Assembly: GCA_023402845.1 (NCBI GenBank)
Contig: JAEYFP010000005.1
Coordinates: forward strand, 1-64,000
Source: Bacillota bacterium
Lineage (GTDB): Bacteria > Bacillota > Clostridia > Lachnospirales > Lachnospiraceae
Length of the DNA stretch: 64,000 nucleotides
Direction of reading: 5' to 3'
Shown here: positions 36,269 through 44,241 of the stretch, in pieces
How the letters are laid out: every line of letters starts with the position of its first letter
Numbering within the stretch: the first letter of the stretch is position 1
Program-made: the position numbers and the translations under genes
Notes under the pieces: model-generated
What the model was told of the DNA's origin: nothing
What the model saw: the letters and a program-made list of their open reading frames with translations, nothing else
Database searches by the model: none

Positions 36269-36715
36269 ATGCTGTATAGTCTGATTTCAATTTTGATATT
36301 TGGTATCGACAGTAAAATTAAGCACGAGGTGGAACTGAATCTGAAGTCGGGAAGTGAGAAAAGTGCCTGCGGCGGCCGGCTGCTTATCAGAAAGCATCAT
36401 AATAGAGGGATCATGCTGAATGTACTGGATGCGCATCAAAAGCTGACGGCGGTCGTTTCGGCGGGGCTGACCGTTTTTCTTGTGCTGTTCGGTACGGATA
36501 CATTTGCTGACAAAGACAGGAGCAAAGCGGAAAAGCTTGGCTTTGCTTTCCTGATCGGAGGCGCACTCAGCAATACGCTGGATCGGATAACACGTGGATA
36601 TGTTGTCGATTATGTGAGCTTCCGTGTTAAATGGAAGAAATTCCAAAATATTGTATTTAATATTTCTGATTTTTTTATTATGGCGGGAGCATGTCTGACC
36701 TCCCTGTTTCGTTAA
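36269..36715 (+). CDS. lspA: Signal peptidase II-like protein
   Basis: A 148-aa polytopic protein with four hydrophobic segments. The LspA motifs are present in divergent form: Asp in ILIFGIDSKIK, NRGIMLN in place of NxGAAF, SNTLDRITRGYVVDYV with catalytic Asp114, and FNISDFFI with catalytic Asp134. It should cleave prolipoprotein signal peptides in the membrane. The start was chosen from the promoter position and AGGAG at 36261-36265. It is a single-gene unit, not linked to rluD as in many Firmicutes. It could be a second LspA. Confidence 0.72.
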   Translation: MLYSLISILIFGIDSKIKHEVELNLKSGSEKSACGGRLLIRKHHNRGIMLNVLDAHQKLTAVVSAGLTVFLVLFGTDTFADKDRSKAEKLGFAFLIGGALSNTLDRITRGYVVDYVSFRVKWKKFQNIVFNISDFFIMAGACLTSLFR

Positions 36716-36743
36716 ATAAGAAATTGACAAGAAGTTCTTATTT
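36714..36743. repeat. Inverted repeat between the LspA-like gene and the hydrogenase unit
   Basis: AAATAAGAA (36714-36722) and TTCTTATTT (36735-36743) form a perfect 9-bp inverted repeat with a 12-nt loop that contains TTGACA (36724-36729). It starts in the stop codon of the LspA-like gene. It could be an A/T-rich terminator or an operator over a -35 element. I see no matching -10 at 16-18 bp. Confidence 0.55.
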
Positions 36744-36828
36744 TAATGAAATGATATGCACATTTTCACATAAGGTATCAGGTAGCTATGTAAAAAATAC
36801 TTCTATATATTTATGTGAGGGATAAACT

Positions 36829-38679
36829 ATGAGCCGATTGAAAATCAGTACCCCAAATCAAGCGCAGCTTACGGTGGAACGGTTGTATAAGGATCTGGAG
36901 AGACATATTGTCGCCAGTCCTCCCGGACTATGCCCGGTGGATCTGCAGCTCTCTTTTCTGAGGATCTGTCATGCACAGACCTGTGGTAAGTGCGTTCCCT
37001 GCCGTGTAGGGTTGCTGCAGCTTACAAAAATGCTGGAAGATGTTTTGGAGAACCGCGCCACTCCGGCCACGCTGGAACTCATGCAGAAAACTGCTCAAAG
37101 CATTGCCGATTCCGCGGACTGTGCGATCGGCTACGAGGCTGCAGGCATGGTGTTGACAGGTCTGAAGGGATTTCGTGAGGATTATCTTTATCACATCAAG
37201 CATGGCAAGTGTTCTTATGGTATCACCCAGCCTGTTCCCTGCGTGGCGTTATGTCCGGCCGGTGTGGATATTCCCGGATATATTGCGCTGGTTGGAGAAA
37301 AGAGGTATGCCGATGCAGTAACGCTGATTCGAAAGGATAATCCTTTCCCGACTGCCTGTGCGTTGATCTGCGAGCATCCATGTGAAGCCCGCTGCCGCCG
37401 CAATATGATTGACAGTTCCGTCAATATCCGAGGTATGAAGCGTATGGCAGTCGACAATGCCCGTGCCAACACCGTTCCTGTTCCTGAAAAAGCTCCGTCT
37501 TCCGGCAAAAAGGTAGCAGTCATAGGCGGAGGCCCCGGCGGACTTTCGGCGGCTTATTATTTGGAGCTCATGGGTCATCATGCCGTTGTTTTTGAAGAAA
37601 AAGGAAAACTTGGAGGTATGCTTCGTTATGGCATTCCGAGCTACCGGTTCCCAAGGGAGCGTCTGGATGAAGATATTGAAGCGATCCTTTCCGCGGGTGT
37701 GGAAGTACATAAAAATAAAAAAATCGGAGATGAAGCTGACGCGATTCCGCTTGACCGGCTGCGGAAAGAGTATGATGCGGTTTATATTGCCATCGGCGCC
37801 CATATTGATAAAAAGATCGGCATAGAAGGGGAGGAATCGGAGGGTGTGATTTCTGCCGTGGAGATGCTTAGGAGCATCGGCGAAAATAATCCTCCTGATT
37901 TTACCGGCAAGCACGTTATGATAGTCGGCGGCGGCAATGTTGCCATGGACTGTACCCGTTCGGCGATCCGTCTGGGCGCAAGCAGGGTGGGGATTGCCTA
38001 TCGAAGGAGATCGGAGGATATGACGGCTCTTCCTGAAGAGGTAGAGGGTGCCATAGCCGAGGGTGCTGAGCTCTATTCCCTTAACGCTCCCGTTAAAATT
38101 GAAGCAGGTTCGGACGGCAGGGTAGCCGCTATCTGGATTGCACCACAGATGATCGGTCCCATAGATGCATGGGGACGAGCCCGACCGATCAGGGCCGATC
38201 TGGAATTAGAACGGATTCCCTGCGATATCGTGGTGGTTGCTATCGGTCAGGGAATTGAAGCGTATCATTTTGAAGAGTCGGGAGTCCCCGTAAAAAGAGG
38301 TGTCATCGATGCCTTGAGCGAAAGCGGATTCCGCGATGTTCCCGGTGTTTTTGCGGGCGGAGATTGTGTGACCGGGCCGGCCACTGTCATTCGTGCGATT
38401 GCGGCAGGCAAAGTTGCCGCGGCTAACATTGATGAATATCTGGGTTTCTGTCATACGATCAGCTGTGATGTGGAAATTCCGCAGGTAAATTACGAAGACA
38501 AGGAATTATGCGGCAGAATTAACCTGCGGGAACGAGAGGTTGGCAAACGCAGGAGCGACTTCGATGAGATCGAATGTACCATGACCGAGCAGGAAGCGGC
38601 ACAGGAGGCAGGCAGATGTCTGCGCTGCGACCACTATGGGTATGGTAACCTGAAAGGGGGTCGGGCTGCAATATGGTAA
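36829..38679 (+). CDS. NuoF-tail/GltD-like NAD(P)H flavoprotein, hydrogenase partner
   Basis: A 616-aa fused oxidoreductase. Residues 30-125 match the [4Fe-4S] tail of NuoF/HydB (TCGKCVPCRVG, then a distal Cys in DCAIGYEA). Residues 130-215 are the GltD-type iron-sulfur domain (CVALCPAGVDIPGYI, CEHPCEARCRR). The FAD site VAVIGGGPGGLSAAYYLE begins near 231 and the NAD(P) site HVMIVGGGNVAMDC near 362. The C-terminal FAGGDCVTGPATVIRAIAAG is the second FAD motif. No FMN domain is present. It overlaps hydA by 7 bp and probably links NAD(P)H to the hydrogenase, as proposed for glutamate-synthase-linked group A2 enzymes. Confidence 0.87.
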   Translation: MSRLKISTPNQAQLTVERLYKDLERHIVASPPGLCPVDLQLSFLRICHAQTCGKCVPCRVGLLQLTKMLEDVLENRATPATLELMQKTAQSIADSADCAIGYEAAGMVLTGLKGFREDYLYHIKHGKCSYGITQPVPCVALCPAGVDIPGYIALVGEKRYADAVTLIRKDNPFPTACALICEHPCEARCRRNMIDSSVNIRGMKRMAVDNARANTVPVPEKAPSSGKKVAVIGGGPGGLSAAYYLELMGHHAVVFEEKGKLGGMLRYGIPSYRFPRERLDEDIEAILSAGVEVHKNKKIGDEADAIPLDRLRKEYDAVYIAIGAHIDKKIGIEGEESEGVISAVEMLRSIGENNPPDFTGKHVMIVGGGNVAMDCTRSAIRLGASRVGIAYRRRSEDMTALPEEVEGAIAEGAELYSLNAPVKIEAGSDGRVAAIWIAPQMIGPIDAWGRARPIRADLELERIPCDIVVVAIGQGIEAYHFEESGVPVKRGVIDALSESGFRDVPGVFAGGDCVTGPATVIRAIAAGKVAAANIDEYLGFCHTISCDVEIPQVNYEDKELCGRINLREREVGKRRSDFDEIECTMTEQEAAQEAGRCLRCDHYGYGNLKGGRAAIW

Positions 38680-40376
38680 GCTTGAAAATTGACAACAGGA
38701 ATATTTGTGTGGAAGAAGGCACCACGATCATGAAGGCGGCAGCTTCCTCAGGGATTATGATCCCCCATTTATGCTATTTGGAAGGTATTAATGAAATCAG
38801 TGCCTGTAAAGTCTGTGTGGTAGAAATGCAGGGAAAAGAAAAGCTCATTACAGCCTGCAATAATCCCGTTGAAGAGGGAATGGTGATTAGCACCAATTCC
38901 CCAAAGGTTCGTTCGGTCAGAAAAACCAATGTGGAGCTTATTCTCTCCCAGCATGACTGCCATTGCGCCACGTGTGTCAGGAGCGGCAACTGCAGCCTGC
39001 AGAAACTGTCCACGGATCTTGGCCTTACTGAGATTTCCTATCCCAAATTGGTGGAGGATGCCCCCTGGAATCAGGAATATCCTCTGATCAGGGACTTTAA
39101 GAAGTGTATCAAATGCATGCGCTGTGTACAGGTTTGTGATAAGATTCAGGATCTGCATATCTGGGATGTGCAAAATACCGGTTCCCGCACTACCGTGGAT
39201 GTATCGGAACACCGCAGCATTGAGGAATCCGACTGCAGCATGTGCGGACAGTGTGTTACCCATTGCCCTACCGGCGCGCTGCGTGAGCGGAATGACATTC
39301 CGAAGGTATTTGATATTTTAGCGGATCCCGATAAAATTACAGTTGTCCAGGTAGCGCCTGCGGTGCGAACCGCCTGGGGAGAATCTATGGGATTGCCGGA
39401 TGGTATCGCGACGGAAAAAAGAATGGTGGCTGCTCTTAAGCAGGTGGGCTTTGATTACGTATTTGATACGAACTTTACCGCTGATTTGACTATTATGGAG
39501 GAAGGTAATGAGCTGCTGAAACGGCTTCCGGAAATTAAGGAGAGCGGATTTCCCATGTTCACCTCCTGCTGTCCGGCCTGGGTACGTTTCTTAAAGAGCC
39601 AATACCCCGATCTGTCAAAAAGACTTTCATCGGCAAAATCTCCGCAGCAGATGTTTGGTGCGGTGACCAAGACTTATTTTGCAAAAAAGCTGAATGTCTG
39701 TGCGGATCAAATATGCAGTATTTCCATTATGCCCTGCATAGCAAAAAAGGGAGAAGCGGCGCTGCCGGAAATGGATGTGACCGGAACAGGACCTGATGTG
39801 AATATTGTTCTGACGACAAGAGAATTGACACGGCTGCTTACGGCGGAGCACATTATGCCTCAGCTGTTGGAGGAGGTTGAATTTGATTCGCCGCTTTCGG
39901 AAAGTACGGGAGCAGGTGTTCTCTTCGGAGCGACCGGCGGCGTGATGGAGGCTGCGCTTCGCACAGCCGTATATGCCTTGACAGGGAATAATCCCGATAT
40001 TGACGGCTTTGTTCAGGTACGGGGAAGCGAAGGGCGCAAGGAAGCCGTTTATGATGTGAACGGAACCATGGTTCGGACCTGTACGGTAAGTGGGCTTAAA
40101 AATGCCCGGCTTTTAATGGAAGATATTCTGAGAAAGAATGTTGAGTATGATTTCGTGGAGGTCATGGCCTGTCCGGGGGGCTGTGTAGGCGGCGGAGGAC
40201 AACCGATCTGGGAGGATATGGAGATGGCGCCGGGGCGTGCATCAAAGCTGTATGAGCTGGATGAAAGAAGGCCTCTCAGATATTCTCATGAAAATCCTAC
40301 GATACAGCAGCTGTATAAGGACTTTTTTGAGGCACCGCTGTCGGAGAAATCCCATCATTTGCTGCATGTCCATTAG
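38673..40376 (+). CDS. [FeFe] hydrogenase catalytic subunit
   Basis: A 567-aa H2-metabolising enzyme with a complete set of cofactor motifs. An N-terminal [2Fe-2S] domain (Cys in PHLCYLEG, ACKVC, TACNN) is followed by the His/Cys [4Fe-4S] motif HDCHCATCVRSGNC (about 94-107) and two [4Fe-4S] ferredoxin motifs (KCIKCMRCVQVC, CSMCGQCVTHCP). The H-cluster signatures are L1 FTSCCPAW (near 296), L2 MPCIAKK (near 353) and L3 MACPGGCVGGGGQP (near 498). The L1 Gly common in prototypes is Ala. Its partner is the upstream flavoprotein. The maturases HydE/F/G are not in the window. Proline codons CCC/CCT are commoner than in neighbours. Confidence 0.95.
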   Translation: MVSLKIDNRNICVEEGTTIMKAAASSGIMIPHLCYLEGINEISACKVCVVEMQGKEKLITACNNPVEEGMVISTNSPKVRSVRKTNVELILSQHDCHCATCVRSGNCSLQKLSTDLGLTEISYPKLVEDAPWNQEYPLIRDFKKCIKCMRCVQVCDKIQDLHIWDVQNTGSRTTVDVSEHRSIEESDCSMCGQCVTHCPTGALRERNDIPKVFDILADPDKITVVQVAPAVRTAWGESMGLPDGIATEKRMVAALKQVGFDYVFDTNFTADLTIMEEGNELLKRLPEIKESGFPMFTSCCPAWVRFLKSQYPDLSKRLSSAKSPQQMFGAVTKTYFAKKLNVCADQICSISIMPCIAKKGEAALPEMDVTGTGPDVNIVLTTRELTRLLTAEHIMPQLLEEVEFDSPLSESTGAGVLFGATGGVMEAALRTAVYALTGNNPDIDGFVQVRGSEGRKEAVYDVNGTMVRTCTVSGLKNARLLMEDILRKNVEYDFVEVMACPGGCVGGGGQPIWEDMEMAPGRASKLYELDERRPLRYSHENPTIQQLYKDFFEAPLSEKSHHLLHVH

Positions 40377-40430
40377 ATTGATACAAAATTAAAAAAATTA
40401 TGCGAAGAGTACAAAAGAAAGGAATAAGGG

Positions 40431-41036
40431 ATGAGTCTGAATTTATTGTTTATTATGACCGCGCTGCTGCTTGCGGATTATGTGGTCGGACTGCTTTACG
40501 AAATCTGGAATGAGGGATTTGATAAGACAAAATGGATCAAAGGTGCACAGCGTTATTTTTTGATTTTTGTAGGTTATGGTGCATTGGCGCTGATTGCCCA
40601 CCTCTCCTCCTATTATTTTGAAGAGATGCAGTATCTGAGCGGTTTGCTGCTTGAGCCGATTGCACGCTATTTTGTGAGTCTGCTTGACAGATTGAAGGGT
40701 TTGTTTTTGGCGGAACAGGAAAATTCGGCAGAAAAGAAAATAAAAAATCAAAAGGCCCAGGAGACATTAAAGGAGACTGCTGTGAATGTGGAGGCTGTGC
40801 CTATGGTATTCACGGCACCTAAAGAGGAAACGGTATCCGCAGAGGAAACAGCAGCGGATACGGAAATAGTACCGGCCGCAGTCACGGTCCCGGAAGCAGA
40901 AGAGATGAAATCGACAGAGGTGCTTCCGACAACGGCCTTGGCAGTAGTTACGGCAGCTGCGGCAGAAACCGCGGCAAGGCCGAAAAGGGCACAGGCAAAA
41001 CGCCGTACCCAATCGGTCGGCAAGAATGTAAAATAA
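40431..41036 (+). CDS. Membrane protein with low-complexity tail, unknown function
   Basis: A 201-aa protein I do not recognise with confidence. Residues 1-80 hold two or three hydrophobic segments (LLFIMTALLLADYVVGLLYEIW; RYFLIFVGYGALALIAHL), and the first recalls phage-holin-like DYxxG helices. Residues 110-185 are Ala/Glu/Thr/Val-rich low complexity, and the C-terminus is basic (RPKRAQAKRRTQ), which could bind nucleic acid or acidic polymer. It lies 54 bp after hydA and before a strong terminator, so it may belong to the hydrogenase transcript. A structural or wall-facing role is possible. Confidence 0.6.
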   Translation: MSLNLLFIMTALLLADYVVGLLYEIWNEGFDKTKWIKGAQRYFLIFVGYGALALIAHLSSYYFEEMQYLSGLLLEPIARYFVSLLDRLKGLFLAEQENSAEKKIKNQKAQETLKETAVNVEAVPMVFTAPKEETVSAEETAADTEIVPAAVTVPEAEEMKSTEVLPTTALAVVTAAAAETAARPKRAQAKRRTQSVGKNVK

Positions 41037-41046
41037 GATTGGCAAG

Positions 41047-41085
41047 AAAGCTTCGCATTCCAAACGGTAAGGCGAAGCTTTTTTA
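41047..41085 (+). terminator. Strong intrinsic terminator
   Basis: AAAGCTTCGC (41047-41056) pairs perfectly with GCGAAGCTTT (41072-41081), followed by a T-run to 41084. It ends the hydrogenase/membrane-protein unit. Confidence 0.92.
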
Positions 41086-41138
41086 TTAGATAAAAATCCA
41101 TATGGATTTTCTATCTAATAATTTATGCGCAGCTGCGC
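41083..41138 (+). repeat. Two-hairpin palindromic element, copy A
   Basis: TTATTAGATA/TATCTAATAA flanks AAATCC-ATAT-GGATTT in a near-perfect 40-nt palindrome (41083-41122), directly followed by the 12-nt palindrome GCGCAGCTGCGC (41127-41138). It starts in the T-tract of the preceding terminator. Copies with the same order occur at 28-84 (minus strand) and 45260-45323. Confidence 0.7.
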
Positions 41139-41248
41139 GCGCGGAACAAAAGCTGTGCAGCCTAAGTATCTGGCAGTGAGAGTGGGCGAATCACAGGCTA
41201 ACTTTTTTTATGGAAAATTTATGAAATTTATTAAAATAAAAAAAATAG
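41139..41248. other. Non-coding spacer before the cysK promoter
   Basis: No convincing gene. An open frame starting at 41125 runs through the cysK promoter and ends at 41367 without a ribosome site or family resemblance, so I discount it. The region becomes very A/T-rich towards the promoter. Confidence 0.6.
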
Positions 41249-41277
41249 TTGACACAACGAAAAAAGAGCGGTATAAT
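41249..41277 (+). promoter_or_regulatory. Consensus promoter of cysK
   Basis: TTGACA (41249-41254), exactly 17 bp, TATAAT (41272-41277): a perfect sigma-A promoter. Such a strong promoter usually needs a repressor, and a palindrome lies just downstream. Confidence 0.92.
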
Positions 41278-41292
41278 CCAAAACATAATAAA

Positions 41293-41309
41293 CCTAGTGA
41301 AATACTAGG
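41293..41309. promoter_or_regulatory. Operator-like palindrome at the cysK transcription start
   Basis: CCTAGT (41293-41298) and ACTAGG (41304-41309) form a perfect 6-bp inverted repeat with a 5-nt centre, about 10-25 nt after the predicted transcription start near 41284. This is a typical repressor position. The Rrf2 protein at 45403 is a candidate ligand (inference). Confidence 0.5.
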
Positions 41310-41404
41310 AAATAAAATGAATACAGATTTACAAATAAGAAATGAAAGCAAAACCAAAGAAGAGTAACAACGGCAGAGCCAACTTATAAAAGGAGGAAAT
41401 GGAT

Positions 41405-42340
41405 ATGGCAGGAATTAAGAAAAGCGCGACAGAACTGATTGGAAAAACACCGTTATTGGAGTTGACTAATTATGAAAAGAGGCATGGACTGCAGGCAAGA
41501 ATTGTTGCCAAGCTTGAATATTTTAATCCGGCGGGCAGCGTAAAGGACAGAATCGCACTTGCGATGATTGAGGATGCGGAAGAAAAGGGTCTGTTAAAGC
41601 CCGGTGCAACAATCATTGAGCCGACATCGGGAAATACCGGAATCGGAATTGCAGCAGTTGCGGCAGCAAAGGGATATCAGGCGATTATGACGATGCCTGA
41701 GACGATGAGTGTTGAGAGAAGAAACCTTTTGAAGGCATACGGCGCACAGGTTGTGCTGACAGACGGAACAAAGGGAATGAAGGGTGCGATCGCAAGAGCC
41801 GAGGAACTTCGGGAAGAGAAGACGGGTGCGGTTATTCTCGGACAGTTTGACAATCCGGCAAACCCGGAGACGCATTTTAAGACAACAGGACCGGAAATCT
41901 GGGACGATACGGAAGGCAAAGTGGATATTTTTATATCCGGAATCGGAACAGGCGGAACGATCAGCGGTGCGGGCAAATATTTAAAGTCCAAAAATCCGGA
42001 TGTAAAAATCATTGCGGTTGAGCCGGCCGGTTCTCCGGTACTTACAAAGGGTACGGCAGGCCCGCATAAAATACAGGGCATCGGAGCAGGTTTTATTCCG
42101 CAAACACTGGATACGGATATTTATGATGAAGTAATCGATGTGACAAATGAAGATGCTTTTGCGGCAGGAAAGGAAATTGCCGTAACGGAAGGCGTTTTGG
42201 TAGGTATATCTTCGGGAGCAGCATTGCATGCGGCCTCAGAGCTTGCAAAGCGTCCGGAAAACGAAGGAAAACTGATTGTTGTTCTGCTGCCGGATACGGG
42301 CGACCGTTATTTATCGACACCGCTATTTACAGAGGAATAA
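41405..42340 (+). CDS. cysK: Cysteine synthase A
   Basis: PLP enzyme that makes cysteine from O-acetylserine and sulfide. FNPAGSVKDRIAL places the PLP Lys near residue 46. EPTSGNTGIGIA is the substrate loop, GIGTGGTISGAGKYLK binds the PLP phosphate, and GIGAGFIPQTLD follows. The length of 311 aa is standard. ATG 41405 has AAGGAGG at 8-nt spacing; the in-frame ATG at 41399 is only 2 nt from the site. About 120 nt of leader separates it from the promoter. The methionine importer follows, so the unit handles sulfur amino acids. Confidence 0.96.
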   Translation: MAGIKKSATELIGKTPLLELTNYEKRHGLQARIVAKLEYFNPAGSVKDRIALAMIEDAEEKGLLKPGATIIEPTSGNTGIGIAAVAAAKGYQAIMTMPETMSVERRNLLKAYGAQVVLTDGTKGMKGAIARAEELREEKTGAVILGQFDNPANPETHFKTTGPEIWDDTEGKVDIFISGIGTGGTISGAGKYLKSKNPDVKIIAVEPAGSPVLTKGTAGPHKIQGIGAGFIPQTLDTDIYDEVIDVTNEDAFAAGKEIAVTEGVLVGISSGAALHAASELAKRPENEGKLIVVLLPDTGDRYLSTPLFTEE

Positions 42341-42355
42341 AAAGTGTGTTAGAAT
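42326..42355 (+). promoter_or_regulatory. Possible metNIQ promoter inside the cysK 3' end
   Basis: TTTACA (42326-42331), 18 bp, TAGAAT (42350-42355), each with five of six consensus matches. The -10 is spanned by a 7-bp inverted repeat, GTGTGTT (42344-42350) / AACACAC (42359-42365), which could be an operator. Confidence 0.45.
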
Positions 42356-42389
42356 GTGAACACACAAAAGCAGATAGGCAGGTGCAGAT

Positions 42390-43400
42390 ATGGATACGAT
42401 TATTGAGATTAAAGCTCTGGAAAAGACCTTTGTCGGAAAGGAAAATGTAGTCGAGGCGTTAAAGGGTATCGACTTAAGCATTAAACAGGGAGATATTTAC
42501 GGCATCATCGGCATGAGCGGCGCCGGAAAGAGCACGCTTGTGAGGTGTTTAAACTTTCTGGAAAGGCCGACAAAGGGCACTGTTATTATAGAGGGCGAGG
42601 ATCTGTCTGCATTAAGCGATGCAGGTCTGCGTGCACTCAGGCAGCAGGTATCCATGATCTTTCAGCATTTTAATCTGCTCATGCAGCGTAACGTTGTGGA
42701 TAATGTTTGTTTTCCACTTGAAATTGCGGGCATGAAAAAGTCAGAGGCCAGGAAGCGTGCGATGGAGCTTTTGGACATCGTCGGGCTGACGGAAAAGGCG
42801 AAAGCCTATCCGACACAGCTCTCCGGCGGGCAGAAGCAGAGAGTAGCCATTGCGCGGGCGCTTGCCAACAATCCTAAAATCCTGTTATGTGACGAGGCGA
42901 CGAGTGCGCTTGATCCGCAGACGACAAAAGCGATTTTAGGGCTTTTACAGAAAATTAACAAAGAATTTGGCATTACCATTGTAATTATTACACATGAGAT
43001 GCGTGTTGTTGAGGAAATCTGCTCCCATGTGGCGATCATAGACGGCGGTGAGCTGGCCGAGCACGGTACGGTCGAGGAAGTATTCGCGAGGCCGAAGAGC
43101 AAAGCGGCGAAAAAGCTTGTTTACCAGTCGGAGTACAAGGCATCTTTAATGGAAGGAAAGCGTTGTATCCGCATCGTTTTTTCAGAAAATTCTTCATTTG
43201 AGCCGGTAATCGCTAATATGGTGCTTACATGCAAGGCTCCCGTCAACATTCTGCTTGCGGACACGAAGGACATCGGAGGCATTGCGCACGGGCAGATGAT
43301 TTTGCAGCTGCCTGAGGATGAGCTGGCGGCCGGAAAAATGGTTGCCTTTCTGAAGGAAAGAAAATTAACGGTAGAGGAGCTGGAAGATTATGTGGGATAG
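42390..43400 (+). CDS. metN: Methionine ABC importer ATPase
   Basis: Cytoplasmic ATPase of the MetNIQ importer. It has Walker A GMSGAGKST (near 41), Q-loop FQHFNLL, signature LSGGQKQRVAIARAL, Walker B ILLCDEATSALDP and the H-loop ITHEM. Residues about 255-336 form the C-terminal NIL regulatory domain, which binds methionine and inhibits transport in characterised MetN. At 336 aa it is a typical full-length MetN. It overlaps metI by 11 bp. Confidence 0.95.
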   Translation: MDTIIEIKALEKTFVGKENVVEALKGIDLSIKQGDIYGIIGMSGAGKSTLVRCLNFLERPTKGTVIIEGEDLSALSDAGLRALRQQVSMIFQHFNLLMQRNVVDNVCFPLEIAGMKKSEARKRAMELLDIVGLTEKAKAYPTQLSGGQKQRVAIARALANNPKILLCDEATSALDPQTTKAILGLLQKINKEFGITIVIITHEMRVVEEICSHVAIIDGGELAEHGTVEEVFARPKSKAAKKLVYQSEYKASLMEGKRCIRIVFSENSSFEPVIANMVLTCKAPVNILLADTKDIGGIAHGQMILQLPEDELAAGKMVAFLKERKLTVEELEDYVG

Positions 43401-44055
43401 TGCAACAATATTGATGCTGTTAGAAGGGATCGGCGCGACGCTGTATATGACGGTGACCTCCACCCTGATGGCTTACCTGTTCGGACTTCCGATGGGAATT
43501 TTGCTCGTCATTACAAAAAAGGACGGCTTATGGCCAAATACAACAATTTATAAGCTGTTGGATGTATTCGTGAATATTGTGCGCTCCGTGCCGTTTTTGA
43601 TTTTATTGATTTCAGTCAGTCCGATCACAAAGCTGATTGTCGGGAAAAGCTATGGCCCGACTGCGACAATCGTGCCGCTTACCGTTGCGGCTGCTCCTTT
43701 TGTGGCCAGGATGGTGGAATCTTCCCTTTTGGAGGTGGATCAGGGTGTTGTCGAGGCAGCACAAAGTATGGGAGCTTCGCTGCCTGTGATTGTGTGCAAG
43801 GTGCTGCTTGCCGAGGCAAAAACTTCACTGATTGTGGGAAGTACGATTGCACTCGGAACGATTCTCGGCTACAGTGCGATGGCCGGTATTGTCGGCGGCG
43901 GCGGACTTGGTGATATTTCCATCCGCTATGGGTATTACAGATACCAGACGGATATTATGCTTGTGACCGTCGTTCTGCTTGTTGTACTGGTACAGATTTT
44001 ACAGATCATCGGCATGCGGATTTCCAAAAGAACAGACAAGAGAATTGCAGGCTGA
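43390..44055 (+). CDS. metI: Methionine ABC importer permease
   Basis: A 221-aa inner-membrane permease with five hydrophobic segments. VNIVRSVPFLILLISVSPITKLIVG is the MetI family block, and the EAA loop appears as EAAQSMGASLPVIVCKVLLAEA, the site that contacts MetN. GYSAMAGIVGGGGLGDISIRYGYYRYQ completes the signature. It is translationally coupled to metN. metQ follows after a 186-bp gap. Confidence 0.95.
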   Translation: MWDSATILMLLEGIGATLYMTVTSTLMAYLFGLPMGILLVITKKDGLWPNTTIYKLLDVFVNIVRSVPFLILLISVSPITKLIVGKSYGPTATIVPLTVAAAPFVARMVESSLLEVDQGVVEAAQSMGASLPVIVCKVLLAEAKTSLIVGSTIALGTILGYSAMAGIVGGGGLGDISIRYGYYRYQTDIMLVTVVLLVVLVQILQIIGMRISKRTDKRIAG

Positions 44056-44241
44056 TATGTTTTTTTCCGGTTTCGTGGTACCGGTGTTTATGCGTACCTG
44101 TGAGAAACAGTATGGATCATTACGGATGGCTTCCGTGAGGAACAGCAGCATCGGGATTCCCGCCAGATGAGAGGCGGCGGACCAAAAAATGGAAGCGGAA
44201 ATGCATATAGATTATCTAAAAGAAAAGAGGAGGATATGATT

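Noticed and set aside
41125..41367. 80-aa open frame between the hydrogenase unit and cysK
   Set aside because: It runs through the perfect cysK promoter and operator-like palindrome, has no ribosome site at its start and no family-like sequence. A 16-codon frame at 41317 with AGGA upstream could be a leader peptide, but nothing supports it further.
42341..42389. SAM riboswitch or T-box before metN
   Set aside because: The gap is only 49 bp; no K-turn, T-box sequence or specifier stem is visible.
44056..44241. Small gene between metI and metQ
   Set aside because: The open frame upstream of metQ is its own extension, and the GAGGAGG site fixes the start at 44242. No other frame has a ribosome site.
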